Virus record (IMG/VR): IMGVR_UViG_3300048587_000131
Coordinates: 1-26,621 of that record
Direction: 5' to 3' (one strand)
DNA from: a virus
Length of the DNA: 26,621 nucleotides
Shown here piece after piece: positions 1 to 5,788 of the stretch. The position numbers and the translations under genes were made by a program. How positions within the stretch are numbered: position 1 is the first letter of the stretch; every line of letters starts with the position of its first letter. The notes under the pieces are model-generated. The model ran no database searches. It was not told where the DNA came from and saw only the letters and a program-made list of their open reading frames with translations.

Positions 1-153
1 GACGACTTTGATAATTTTGTGGCTGAACTAAAAGTAGAGGGTAGCAGCCAAGCACAAACCGTGTCTTTGCATGATATAGAACGTCTATACAATTTATTCT
101 GTTTTAAGATTATTAGCGAACAGACAGTATGGAATACGCCATACAACAGGTAG
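1..153 (+). CDS. C-terminal part of an unrecognised protein (5' end outside window)
   Basis: Frame 1 is open from the first base to a TAG at 151-153 and encodes 50 residues, starting DDFDNFVAELKVEG and ending TVWNTPYNR. The 3' end overlaps the next gene by 25 bp, which fits the compact rightward gene run here. No domain is recognisable in the fragment. It is mostly polar and probably helical. If the genome is circularly permuted, this gene and the next two could be the distal end of the rightward late operon, but the window cannot show that. Confidence 0.5.
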   Translation, partial: DDFDNFVAELKVEGSSQAQTVSLHDIERLYNLFCFKIISEQTVWNTPYNR

Positions 154-317
154 ACAACCAGTTAGCTGACCTTATGCCAGCACTCGGTAGACGAGCTTGT
201 ACTCCTAGAGTTATGGAGGAAGCTGATAGATTACTAGATACCCGTAACTACTTAATGGATATAATGAGAGAGATAGCTTACGATGACCTTGAAAGGATGA
301 TGACTAATGGAGATTAA
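129..317 (+). CDS. Small helical protein of unknown function (62 aa)
   Basis: A 62-residue acidic protein that looks all-helical, with leucine and methionine heptad-like spacing (for example LADLMPAL and YLMDIMREI). It has no cysteines, no membrane segment and no recognised domain. The start overlaps the end of the upstream partial gene, and its 3' end overlaps the next gene by 11 bp, so it is probably translated by coupling. There is no strong Shine-Dalgarno before the ATG, which makes the exact start less certain. Function is unknown. Confidence 0.55.
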   Translation: MEYAIQQVDNQLADLMPALGRRACTPRVMEEADRLLDTRNYLMDIMREIAYDDLERMMTNGD

Positions 318-594
318 GCCAGACTACAGTATAGGACTAGACTTTGGCGAGCAACACTTCTCCATAGATGCCGTCTATGACAATGTGCATCTATTTAGAC
401 CATTAGGCTTCTCGATTATGAAGATAGTAACCAATGAGGGCTTCTTGCAAATGGGTACTGATATAGAAGATGCGGAAAAGGTAGCTGAAGCAGCGGGAAT
501 AATACCCATAGAGCGTACCGATATAAGACAGAGTGAATATCAGTTCTATCTTAACTATCAAGAGATGACTCTAGACGATGACTGGCTAGAGTAA
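307..594 (+). CDS. Unrecognised acidic protein (95 aa), last rightward gene before the convergent junction
   Basis: A 95-residue protein with mixed strand/helix character and a strongly acidic C-terminus (LDDDWLE). The ATG is preceded by AAAGGA about nine bases upstream, and the gene overlaps its neighbour by 11 bp. It ends 24 bp before the stop codon of the leftward CHAP gene, so the two transcription units converge here. The short gap carries ACAATGTA twice, 11 bp apart (597-604 and 608-615), but no convincing terminator. No family is recognised. Confidence 0.6.
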   Translation: MEIKPDYSIGLDFGEQHFSIDAVYDNVHLFRPLGFSIMKIVTNEGFLQMGTDIEDAEKVAEAAGIIPIERTDIRQSEYQFYLNYQEMTLDDDWLE

Positions 595-618
595 TTACAA
601 TGTACATACAATGTATGC

Positions 619-1158
619 TTAGTATATATACTGAAAGTTAGAGGCAGGTTCAGTTCTTGTAGAAACCACGCCCCAACCCACATAGTTCATTTCACTAACT
701 GTTACCTGATTACCATTAACGGCTGTGACATAGCTCACATGACCAGACTCCCATGCTATAGCTCCTACTCTTGGAGTTGAGCCAGTAGCCCATCCATCTC
801 TACGAGCTTGCCATAGCCATTCACTAGCATTGTTCCATTGTCCTACAGACCTTTGAGTAGATACCCAATAGGTACACCAACCATACGGATACCATCCTGA
901 TGGTGCTTTAGACGCATTTACAGCCGTTCTAACTGGTCTTTGGGTGCTAGGTGGCGTATATACTGGTTTATCTAAACATTCTGCATTGTCGGCTCTTATA
1001 TACTGAATGTCCGTATTACAGTTGTTTACGTTAAGTTTAACTTTTTCTTCTATTGTGTATTCTTTTGGTTTTTCGACAGGTTCTTCGACCTTCAGTTCTA
1101 TTACAGTTTGTATTAAAGGGCTTGTTATTGGGGGCGTTTCCGCTGAAAATAAAAGCAT
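619..1158 (-). CDS. CHAP-domain peptidoglycan hydrolase (probable endolysin)
   Basis: The C-terminal half (about residues 85-179) is a CHAP amidase/peptidase domain. It has the catalytic cysteine in YPYGWCTYW (Cys95), the catalytic histidine in ESGHVSYV (His140) and the usual SEMNY segment supplying the acidic residue (Glu156). The first 80 residues are a proline/glutamate-rich linker with no recognised wall-binding repeat. CHAP enzymes cleave peptidoglycan peptides or the amide bond, and the two-membrane-segment protein just upstream suggests a holin/endolysin pair. The start is uncertain. The ATG at 1158 has no ribosome site, whereas an AAGGAG lies at 1196-1201 with the frame open up to it. 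A non-ATG start there (ATA at 1191 or CTG at 1182) would add 8-11 residues before a short hydrophobic stretch ending FSA, possibly a signal peptide. A structural lysin or host-interaction hydrolase is the alternative. Confidence 0.85.
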   Translation of the reverse strand: MLLFSAETPPITSPLIQTVIELKVEEPVEKPKEYTIEEKVKLNVNNCNTDIQYIRADNAECLDKPVYTPPSTQRPVRTAVNASKAPSGWYPYGWCTYWVSTQRSVGQWNNASEWLWQARRDGWATGSTPRVGAIAWESGHVSYVTAVNGNQVTVSEMNYVGWGVVSTRTEPASNFQYIY

Positions 1159-1245
1159 AACAGTGGCATCAGATTCGGACAGTTTGCCTATTGTACTCCT
1201 TGTTTAGTTGTTAAAAGCTTGAAAGCTAGTACATATTATAATGGA

Positions 1246-1521
1246 CTAAAGCAGATAATCCCCAGCTTTTTCGGTTTTCTTGTGCTTTAACTTCTTTAGT
1301 TTGGCTGTTTGTTTTTTACTACGGCCATCCCAATATAGTATTCCAGCAACCGCCAACAGAGTGACACCTATTACTACTGTGTAGTTAGATATGTTTACTA
1401 GTTGTTTGGCGATTAAGTTAATAAGTTCTACTAACCCATCACTCCATATTGCTACTGCTAGAGGATTGAACACTACTACTAGTACTCCACCTGCTATTGC
1501 TAATTTATTATATAGTTTCAT
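1246..1521 (-). CDS. Holin-like small membrane protein
   Basis: A 91-residue protein with two predicted membrane segments (about residues 6-26 and 48-66) joined by a short polar loop. A strongly basic tail follows (RSKKQTAKLKKLKHKK). That layout and its position directly upstream of the CHAP hydrolase, on the same strand, match a class II-type holin. Holins accumulate in the inner membrane and time lysis by releasing or activating the endolysin. The ATG has AAAGG six bases upstream. It lies beyond the intrinsic terminator of the preceding genes, so the lysis pair may be transcribed separately or by readthrough. No sequence family is recognised, so the call rests on topology and neighbourhood. 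Confidence 0.55.
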   Translation of the reverse strand: MKLYNKLAIAGGVLVVVFNPLAVAIWSDGLVELINLIAKQLVNISNYTVVIGVTLLAVAGILYWDGRSKKQTAKLKKLKHKKTEKAGDYLL

Positions 1522-1582
1522 GTTTACCTTTCATTAGTTAACTTTACCAGTATATCAAAGTCTGTAGTTATTGTCAATAGGT

Positions 1583-1619
1583 AAAAGAAAAGCCGACTCC
1601 AGGTGGGATAGAATCGGCT
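1583..1619 (-). terminator. Intrinsic terminator downstream of the glutaredoxin gene
   Basis: Read on the minus strand, AGCCGA (1619-1614) pairs with TCGGCT (1596-1591) across a 17-nt loop that can itself pair (TCC with GGA). A TTTCTTTT tract (1590-1583) follows immediately. It sits between the glutaredoxin gene and the holin-like gene, so it would separate the long leftward block from the lysis pair unless bypassed. Confidence 0.75.
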
Positions 1620-1632
1620 ATAGGGTTAAATG

Positions 1633-1646
1633 AAAGGTTAACCTTT
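1633..1646. promoter_or_regulatory. Perfect 14-bp palindrome AAAGGTTAACCTTT
   Basis: The sequence AAAGGTTAACCTTT is its own reverse complement. It lies two bases beyond the glutaredoxin stop codon and 14 bp before the terminator stem. It could be a protein-binding dyad. With no unpaired loop it is a poor RNA hairpin. No similar site was found elsewhere in the window. Confidence 0.3.
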
Positions 1647-1647
1647 A

Positions 1648-1878
1648 TTATTTTATCATAGCGAAGAACTTTGGCATATTCAAACCTACCATATATTCTC
1701 CATCTTCTCTTACTAGTATTGGGACTGTGGTGGCGTTATATTTCTGTTGTAGTTCTAGGCGTTTCTCTAAGTTATCGGTTACATCTATGGTTTCGTAGTC
1801 AATAGATTTGGCGCCTAATAACTTCTTTAATTGATGACAAAATGCACAGGTCTGAGTAGTAAACAGAGTAAACCCCAT
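1648..1878 (-). CDS. Glutaredoxin/NrdH-type thioredoxin-fold protein
   Basis: A 76-residue thioredoxin-fold protein with the redox motif CAFC at residues 11-14 (after TLFTTQT) and the cis-proline motif TVP at 51-53. Length and layout match phage glutaredoxins and NrdH proteins, which pass electrons to ribonucleotide reductase or reduce disulfides in the cytoplasm. No ribonucleotide reductase is in this window, so the partner is either host-encoded or elsewhere in the phage. AAGGA precedes the ATG. It is the last gene before a strong intrinsic terminator. The exact subclass (glutaredoxin versus NrdH) cannot be settled here. Confidence 0.85.
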   Translation of the reverse strand: MGFTLFTTQTCAFCHQLKKLLGAKSIDYETIDVTDNLEKRLELQQKYNATTVPILVREDGEYMVGLNMPKFFAMIK

Positions 1879-1921
1879 AGTAGTTCCTTTTTTTAGTTAG
1901 TATTCTAATGATATCACTGGA

Positions 1922-2185
1922 TTAGTTAGACGTGTCAAAATATTCTTTTAGCTTTAGACGGAGTTCAGACTTGAGTTTATTGCGAGTGGCATAGAAGTCC
2001 TCTGTTTCTAAGGGTTCTAAGCCTGTTATTTTGTGGTCGTCACCTATCAATTCTAATATATCTTTTTCTATGGCTTGAGTGGCTTGATTAACTCGTTCTT
2101 TGTTTTCTTTACTATAACCACTCCCATATTCGTGAAATGGGTAATAATCCTCGCCTAAATCTTCTAGTCTTTCTTGTAATGTCAT
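1922..2185 (-). CDS. Unrecognised acidic helical protein (87 aa)
   Basis: An 87-residue charged protein beginning MTLQERLEDLGEDYYPFHEYG, with a central helix (NQATQAIEKDILELIG) and a lysine/leucine-rich C-terminal helix (KLKSELRLKLKEYF). Its start overlaps the stop of the upstream gene as ATGA, so translation is probably coupled. No known domain is recognised. The two preceding genes are similarly small, charged and helical, typical of early phage accessory proteins. Confidence 0.65.
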   Translation of the reverse strand: MTLQERLEDLGEDYYPFHEYGSGYSKENKERVNQATQAIEKDILELIGDDHKITGLEPLETEDFYATRNKLKSELRLKLKEYFDTSN

Positions 2186-2451
2186 TCTATTTCCCTTAGT
2201 TCATTAAGTGCTTGGCGTAAAGCTTTTCTGGTCTTATACTTGAACGCTTTTTCTTTCGCTATCACAGGATTACCTAATTCTACATCATCTATGGCTTTTA
2301 TTGCCTTACTCTCAAGCAGTTGTAGGAGTTGGGCTTCGGCTCTATCCATAGCTTTTGGGTCGGGTTCGCCACTTACAGTTTCTTTGGCTGTTATTAAGAA
2401 GTGTTCTAATATACTTCTAATTGATATGCTGTCTGTATTTGGCAAGCTCAT
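2182..2451 (-). CDS. Unrecognised helical protein (89 aa)
   Basis: An 89-residue protein, mostly helical and charged. It has a central leucine-rich stretch (AEAQLLQLLESKAIKAI) and a basic segment before the C-terminus (KAFKYKTRKALRQAL). It is coupled to both neighbours by 4-bp ATGA overlaps and has no ribosome site of its own. This supports it as a true gene in a translationally coupled string. No function is assignable. Confidence 0.65.
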   Translation of the reverse strand: MSLPNTDSISIRSILEHFLITAKETVSGEPDPKAMDRAEAQLLQLLESKAIKAIDDVELGNPVIAKEKAFKYKTRKALRQALNELREIE

Positions 2452-2633
2452 AATTTGTCACTTAACTTTCCGCACCTACAAACAGAACCGATGTGTCCTG
2501 ATTTTTTACCTGTAAAGAACCACTCCCTTGTTTCATCTGTCCAGCTATATTTATGAACGTGTAGAACTTGTTTAAGTTTTTGTACTAATTTACTCATAGT
2601 CCCTCTTCCTTTAATTGATATGCTCTCTTTCAT
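2448..2633 (-). CDS. Small zinc-ribbon-like protein (HxH...CxC)
   Basis: A 61-residue protein with a basic N-terminal half. Its C-terminal half contains HVHKYSW, a spacer with WFFTGKKSGHIGS, and CRCGK. The His/Cys pairs are spaced as in small phage zinc-binding proteins that carry an HxH near the start and a CxCG near the end. The function of that group is unknown. Two starts are possible. The ATG at 2633 overlaps the upstream stop (ATGA) and has AGGAG behind it. An internal ATG at 2597 (residue 13, MSKLVQKL) has its own GAGGG site. The longer form is reported. Confidence 0.6.
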   Translation of the reverse strand: MKESISIKGRGTMSKLVQKLKQVLHVHKYSWTDETREWFFTGKKSGHIGSVCRCGKLSDKL

Positions 2634-2935
2634 AGGTTCTCCTCTTGGTGTTTTTTTATTCTAGCTGCCATATCCCATTGTCCTTGATGGTAGGCATGAC
2701 GTTCTGGTGAGCAGTCAGGCTCACAAGGTTCTACAAAGTCAAATGGGTCTATTCTTGCTTTAGTGATTAGGGCGTTAATTTGGCGTTTTAGCTTATCTTT
2801 GGCGTGATTTTCTAGTCTTGTTCTGGTTGATATTTCTACACCTTCAAAGTCCATAGGATTGCTTTGTACTCTAGTGGTGGTCATTAAATCAATATCTAGT
2901 ATCTCATCTAACTCATCACTAATAGATTTACTCAT
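2630..2935 (-). CDS. Unrecognised acidic protein with CxxxC pair (101 aa)
   Basis: A 101-residue protein beginning MSKSISDELDEILDIDLM. It ends in a segment with CEPDC followed by histidines and a tryptophan (ERHAYHQGQW). That part faintly resembles the C-terminus of the protein at 8455-8706 (PCDCDLDC followed by a tryptophan helix), so the two may be distant relatives. The similarity is too weak to be sure. AAAGGA lies ten bases before the ATG. It overlaps its upstream neighbour by 8 bp and its downstream neighbour by 4 bp. No function is assignable. Confidence 0.65.
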   Translation of the reverse strand: MSKSISDELDEILDIDLMTTTRVQSNPMDFEGVEISTRTRLENHAKDKLKRQINALITKARIDPFDFVEPCEPDCSPERHAYHQGQWDMAARIKKHQEENL

Positions 2936-3179
2936 TACTTAACATCCTTTCTAGTCTGTCCATTTGTTCTTCATTGACCCCCTTGTTTTCACTAGCCAGT
3001 CCATAATCTTCAAGTACTTCTATTGCCATTTCACCAGCACCCATAAAGTCGTGACCGTAGGGTTTGTTGCAATACTGAAAATACATAGAGGTTAGGGCGG
3101 ATAGGATTCTTTGTGTTTCTTTATCTAGCTTTGCAAAGTCGTATCCATCGTCATCTGGTAGTTTATCCGCTGTTACCAT
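2928..3179 (-). CDS. Unrecognised protein (83 aa) behind a long structured leader
   Basis: An 83-residue acidic protein starting MVTADKLPDDDGYDFAKL, with a central hydrophobic helix (RILSALTSMYFQYC) and an acidic C-terminal helix. I chose the ATG at 3179 because AGAGAGGA lies a few bases upstream. The ORF opens 16 codons earlier, but those codons fall inside the hairpin described for 3180-3492 and have no ribosome site. It is the first gene after a roughly 310-bp gap in an otherwise overlapping gene string. A separately controlled unit may therefore begin here. No family is recognised. Confidence 0.6.
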   Translation of the reverse strand: MVTADKLPDDDGYDFAKLDKETQRILSALTSMYFQYCNKPYGHDFMGAGEMAIEVLEDYGLASENKGVNEEQMDRLERMLSNE

Positions 3180-3492
3180 AATTGTCCTCTCTTTAATTTG
3201 GTGGGGGTCTAGCGAGGATATACCCAAGCTAGACGAAACCCCTATTGGTCTTACATAGCACCCGAATCCTCAGTTGCTAATGCCAAGTCTTGGCTGTTAC
3301 TCTAATCAGGCATCAATACAGTTCCGTCAAGAGTCATTTAACTTATTTAAGGGACTTACTCCACATAGCTCTAGAAGCATCGGGGTTGCCCAGCACCAAG
3401 TATTTAATTTGTTAATAGTTCTAACTCTGCTACAGTGTGAAAACTCATTATCCTACACTTCTTATGCTCAAGCTCACAATCACATTGGCAGT
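3180..3492 (-). other. Non-coding gap with candidate structured 5' leader RNA
   Basis: This is the only long gap in the leftward gene string, with no ORF longer than about 17 codons on the minus strand. Just before the ribosome site of the next gene there is a perfect 7-bp stem, GTCTAGC (3207-3213) with GCTAGAC (3228-3234). It is flanked by GGGG/CCCC tracts (3203-3206 and 3239-3242). The loop contains GAGGAT (3214-3219, plus-strand reading), which is complementary to ATCCTC at 3266-3271, so a pseudoknot or an alternative fold is possible. ATGCC/GGCAT pairing and the near-palindrome GCCAAGTCTTGGC (3282-3294) add further structure. Cis-regulation or an independent small RNA are both possible. 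No known riboswitch is recognised. Confidence 0.35.
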
Positions 3493-3714
3493 CTAGTTTG
3501 TAGCACGACTCTGTTTGTAAAGTCTCATCTTTGGTTTGTTGTATTGTTGGTCGAACCATGTCTCAACCCTTTCTCCTTTCTTGAACTCCTGTAGGGAGTC
3601 TATTACTTCTTTGTTGCCTAATTCATCTATTACTTCATAACTATATAGCTTGTATTCGGTGCCATCTGCTTTTTGGCGGGTTTGGTAGAATGTACGCCTA
3701 TTCACAGTTTTCAT
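3493..3714 (-). CDS. Unrecognised basic protein (73 aa) following the methyltransferase
   Basis: A 73-residue basic, strand-rich protein (RRTFYQTRQKADGTEYKLYSYEVID) that could be a small beta fold. The ATG lies 17 bp inside the 3' end of the cytosine methyltransferase gene and has GAGAGGG upstream, so the two are co-translated. No cysteines, membrane segments or catalytic motifs are visible. It may be an accessory to the methyltransferase or an unrelated small early protein; nothing in the sequence decides this. Confidence 0.6.
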   Translation of the reverse strand: MKTVNRRTFYQTRQKADGTEYKLYSYEVIDELGNKEVIDSLQEFKKGERVETWFDQQYNKPKMRLYKQSRATN

Positions 3715-4735
3715 ATAGCCCTCTCATCACTGCCTCTATTACGTTCGTGGTCACTGCATTACCACACATCTTGTAGCGTTGAGTGTCTGATATTGGTTCA
3801 TCGCCCACTCCATACTTAGTCCAGTCATCAGGGAAGCCTTGTAGGCGTTCACATTCTTTGGGTGTTAGGCGGCGTATTCGTGGTTCTGCTACTAGGTTAT
3901 CTTTAGCGACAGAGGTTATCGTATTTGTATTATCGTCAGGTCTTGGCTCGATTGTCTGTACAGGTGGATTACCTCTACCTCTTTGAGCGATTATCTTCGG
4001 CTCTGTGTTGCCACCCTGCATAGTTGGGATAGTTGGTGCTAGCCCTGCTTTGTTGTAAACACGGAATCTTTGACTTCCTCTGACATCATACCGAATATTC
4101 GCTCTTGTACCTTTGGTGATAGGTAGAACTTGTCGGCTACATTCTCCTCTAAGATGTCCGACAAAGTAGATACGCTCTCGGTTTTGGGGAACTCCGAAGT
4201 CTTTGCTGTTAAGTACCTGCCATTCAACTCGATACCCCAAGTCGGAGAGAACCCCAAGTATTGTCTGGAAAGTCTTTCCCTGGTCGTGACTAAGTAAGCC
4301 TTTAACATTTTCGAGTACCAAATGTCTGGGTCTTTTTTCTGAGAGAATCCTAGCGATGTCAAAAAAGAGTGTGCCTCTGGTGTCGTTAAATCCCTGTCTT
4401 TTTCCAGCCACGCTGAAAGCTTGGCAAGGGAATCCTCCAACAAGGAGGTCGAAGTCTGGGAGTTCTTTAGCATTGATTTTTGTTGCGTCTCCATAGTTGG
4501 TGTGTCCATTGAATTGCCTTTCGTAGACTTTAATTGCGTATTTATCGATTTCGGAGTAACCAATACAACTGGCTGATTGTCGCCGCTTTTGTAGTGTGTT
4601 GCCCGTATTGTCGGCACTATATCTAATAGTTGCATTGGCTTGTTGTGCCTCGGTATTGCCTTCAAGAGCATTTTGTATTCCAAGTTCAAATCCTCCTATT
4701 CCGCTAAACATACTAAAATATTTAATTGTCTTCAC
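3698..4735 (-). CDS. DNA (cytosine-5)-methyltransferase
   Basis: A 345-residue C5-cytosine methyltransferase. Visible motifs are I (FSGIGGFELGI, residues 10-20), IV with the catalytic cysteine in GGFPCQAFS (Cys104), VI (LENVKG, 141-146), VIII (QNRERIYFVG, 184-193), IX (RRLTPKECERLQGFP) and X (CGNAVTTNV). The protein transfers a methyl group from SAM to C5 of cytosine in a target sequence set by the 195-280 region. In a phage it typically protects the genome from host restriction. Start is GTG with GAGGGA upstream. Residues 22-57 form an Asn/Thr/Gln-rich insertion between motifs I and II that is unusual for the family. No cognate restriction enzyme is recognised nearby. A second long frame lies inside this gene (see 4039-4509). 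Confidence 0.95.
   Translation of the reverse strand: MKTIKYFSMFSGIGGFELGIQNALEGNTEAQQANATIRYSADNTGNTLQKRRQSASCIGYSEIDKYAIKVYERQFNGHTNYGDATKINAKELPDFDLLVGGFPCQAFSVAGKRQGFNDTRGTLFFDIARILSEKRPRHLVLENVKGLLSHDQGKTFQTILGVLSDLGYRVEWQVLNSKDFGVPQNRERIYFVGHLRGECSRQVLPITKGTRANIRYDVRGSQRFRVYNKAGLAPTIPTMQGGNTEPKIIAQRGRGNPPVQTIEPRPDDNTNTITSVAKDNLVAEPRIRRLTPKECERLQGFPDDWTKYGVGDEPISDTQRYKMCGNAVTTNVIEAVMRGLYENCE
4039..4509 (-). CDS. Possible alternative-frame gene nested in the cytosine methyltransferase gene
   Basis: A second minus-strand frame inside the methyltransferase gene stays open for 217 codons (4689-4039). Within it, an ATG at 4509 has AAAGG seven bases upstream and gives a 156-residue product. 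Around residues 110-145 it reads TSEFPKTESVSTLSDILEEN and then VADKFYLSPK. From memory this resembles a separate family of phage proteins carrying S-LS-ILE...KYYLS. Those codons overlap methyltransferase motif VIII, so conservation of the methyltransferase alone could carry the alternative reading along. Dual coding is therefore possible but unproven, and database entries of this type may themselves be misannotated shadows. Confidence 0.25.
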   Translation of the reverse strand: MDTPTMETQQKSMLKNSQTSTSLLEDSLAKLSAWLEKDRDLTTPEAHSFLTSLGFSQKKDPDIWYSKMLKAYLVTTRERLSRQYLGFSPTWGIELNGRYLTAKTSEFPKTESVSTLSDILEENVADKFYLSPKVQERIFGMMSEEVKDSVFTTKQG

Positions 4736-5132
4736 ACTCCCTCGCTTCCTTTAGTGATATTCTGCCTTCTAACACATCTTCTGCCAGAGCAATACGCTCC
4801 TCCCAATCTACCTGCTTACCAATAGACGAATCTCTACTTCGTTGGTACATTTGGTCGTAATATTCCTGCGCCCAAGTACTAGTAATGAATCTACTGAATT
4901 GGCGTGGGTGGTCAGTGAAATATCTGTGATGTGCAGCACAACCAGCAAATGCGTTTCTAAAATCGCACCTAGTAGCATTAAACTTTCTGCTTATTATGTG
5001 CATACATTGGAGTTGGGCGGAACATTTAACATCATCCCAGCCCTCTGCCTCACATCTACCAACCGACCTAATTGCCTTGCTAAATGTAGTGTCTGCCTTT
5101 GCCTTTAAACCCTTGTACCTTTTTACCGCCAC
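4722..5132 (-). CDS. HNH-type nuclease-like protein (NinG/Rap or DUF968-like)
   Basis: A 136-residue protein with a basic N-terminus and a Cys/His cluster: Cys27, Cys37, Cys43 and His45 (LQCMHIISR), then TRCDFRNAFAGCAAHHRYFTDHP (Arg55, Asp57, Asn60, Cys65, His68 and His69). This is the layout of treble-clef HNH proteins such as lambda NinG/Rap and DUF968, which cut branched or recombining DNA. Start is GTG with AGAGGG upstream. The 3' end overlaps the methyltransferase gene by 14 bp. A role in recombination or Holliday-junction cleavage is inferred from the family only. Confidence 0.65.
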   Translation of the reverse strand: MAVKRYKGLKAKADTTFSKAIRSVGRCEAEGWDDVKCSAQLQCMHIISRKFNATRCDFRNAFAGCAAHHRYFTDHPRQFSRFITSTWAQEYYDQMYQRSRDSSIGKQVDWEERIALAEDVLEGRISLKEARECEDN

Positions 5133-5136
5133 TTTG

Positions 5137-5331
5137 TTATCCCTCTTTCTTATATGTACCGTTTCTTATTGCTTTGGCGGCTTCTGGATTACCCTTTAGC
5201 CAAGGATTTGTATTTCCTTTATTGCCCTTAGAGCGTTTGCTCATCTCGGCTTTACCAAACTTAATTGCTTCATCGGGAGTCATATCTGCAAACTTTTCAA
5301 TCTGCATTTGCTCCCACCATGTATATTTCAT
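5137..5331 (-). CDS. Small unrecognised protein with GNPEAAKAIRNG motif (64 aa)
   Basis: A 64-residue basic protein starting MKYTWWEQMQIEKFADMTPDEAIKF. Its second half is glycine- and asparagine-rich (SKGNKGNTNPWLKGNPEAAKAIRNG). That half loosely recalls the NPEAARKAGAKGG segment of the protein at 8112-8306, so both may be KGG-like DNA-associated peptides. AAAGGA precedes the ATG. It lies between the ssDNA-binding-like gene and the HNH nuclease, in what may be a DNA-metabolism group. No defined function. Confidence 0.6.
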   Translation of the reverse strand: MKYTWWEQMQIEKFADMTPDEAIKFGKAEMSKRSKGNKGNTNPWLKGNPEAAKAIRNGTYKKEG

Positions 5332-5346
5332 AGTCAGTCCTTTCTC

Positions 5347-5775
5347 TTAGTTAAAATGGATTGAATCCATGTCCAGTGGGGCGTCATACTCACTATACTC
5401 TGGAGCTTCATCTGCAACTGGTGGATATGTGTCTTTAATCTTTGGGGCGTCTCTTACCACATTGAAGAAATATCTAATATCCATACCGGACTTACCGTTA
5501 CTTTTCACGTGAAAGGTTACACCGTTTATGTCTGCTACTCCAGCTTTGTAAACTCCCTCTAGTAAATTACCTAGTTGGCCAGCGCCTAAATCCATTCGAC
5601 CTTTATCGGTATCTATGGTATACATCTTCCTGTAACCCTCTGTCCACTTTTCTTCTGTTAGCATTCGGCGAGCTTCGTTATCCCATTTCTTGAATTGATA
5701 ACCACCAGCCTTAGTAATAGTGAAGTCTTTATCTACTAGTGCGCTTAATTTTGTATATTCTATCTTGTTGTCCAT
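5347..5775 (-). CDS. Possible single-stranded-DNA-binding protein
   Basis: A 142-residue protein whose first ~110 residues look like a beta-rich domain (GRMDLGAGQLGNLLEGVYK, then GVTFHVKSNGKSGMDIRYFF). The last ~30 residues are an acidic, proline-containing tail ending LDMDSIHFN. An OB-like core followed by a disordered acidic tail with a terminal hydrophobic patch is typical of phage and bacterial SSB proteins, whose tail recruits replication and repair partners. The neighbours are nuclease- and recombination-like. I cannot match it to a named SSB family, so this is an inference from architecture. AAGGAG precedes the ATG. Confidence 0.4.
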   Translation of the reverse strand: MDNKIEYTKLSALVDKDFTITKAGGYQFKKWDNEARRMLTEEKWTEGYRKMYTIDTDKGRMDLGAGQLGNLLEGVYKAGVADINGVTFHVKSNGKSGMDIRYFFNVVRDAPKIKDTYPPVADEAPEYSEYDAPLDMDSIHFN

Positions 5776-5788
5776 TGTTGTCTCCTTA

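Noticed and set aside
724-739. A further exact TGTGA-N6-TCACA site
   Set aside because: It lies inside the CHAP gene and is made by the codons of the conserved HVSYV segment, with no promoter nearby; I treat it as a coding coincidence.
1231-1242. TATAAT in ATTATAAT upstream of the CHAP gene as a lysis promoter
   Set aside because: The hexamer reads on both strands, but there is no -35 at a usable distance on the minus strand; left unassigned.
3180-3492. Possible tRNA in the leftward gap
   Set aside because: There is no acceptor stem paired with a T-arm at correct spacing on either strand; the GGGG/CCCC pairing closes only about 40 bases.
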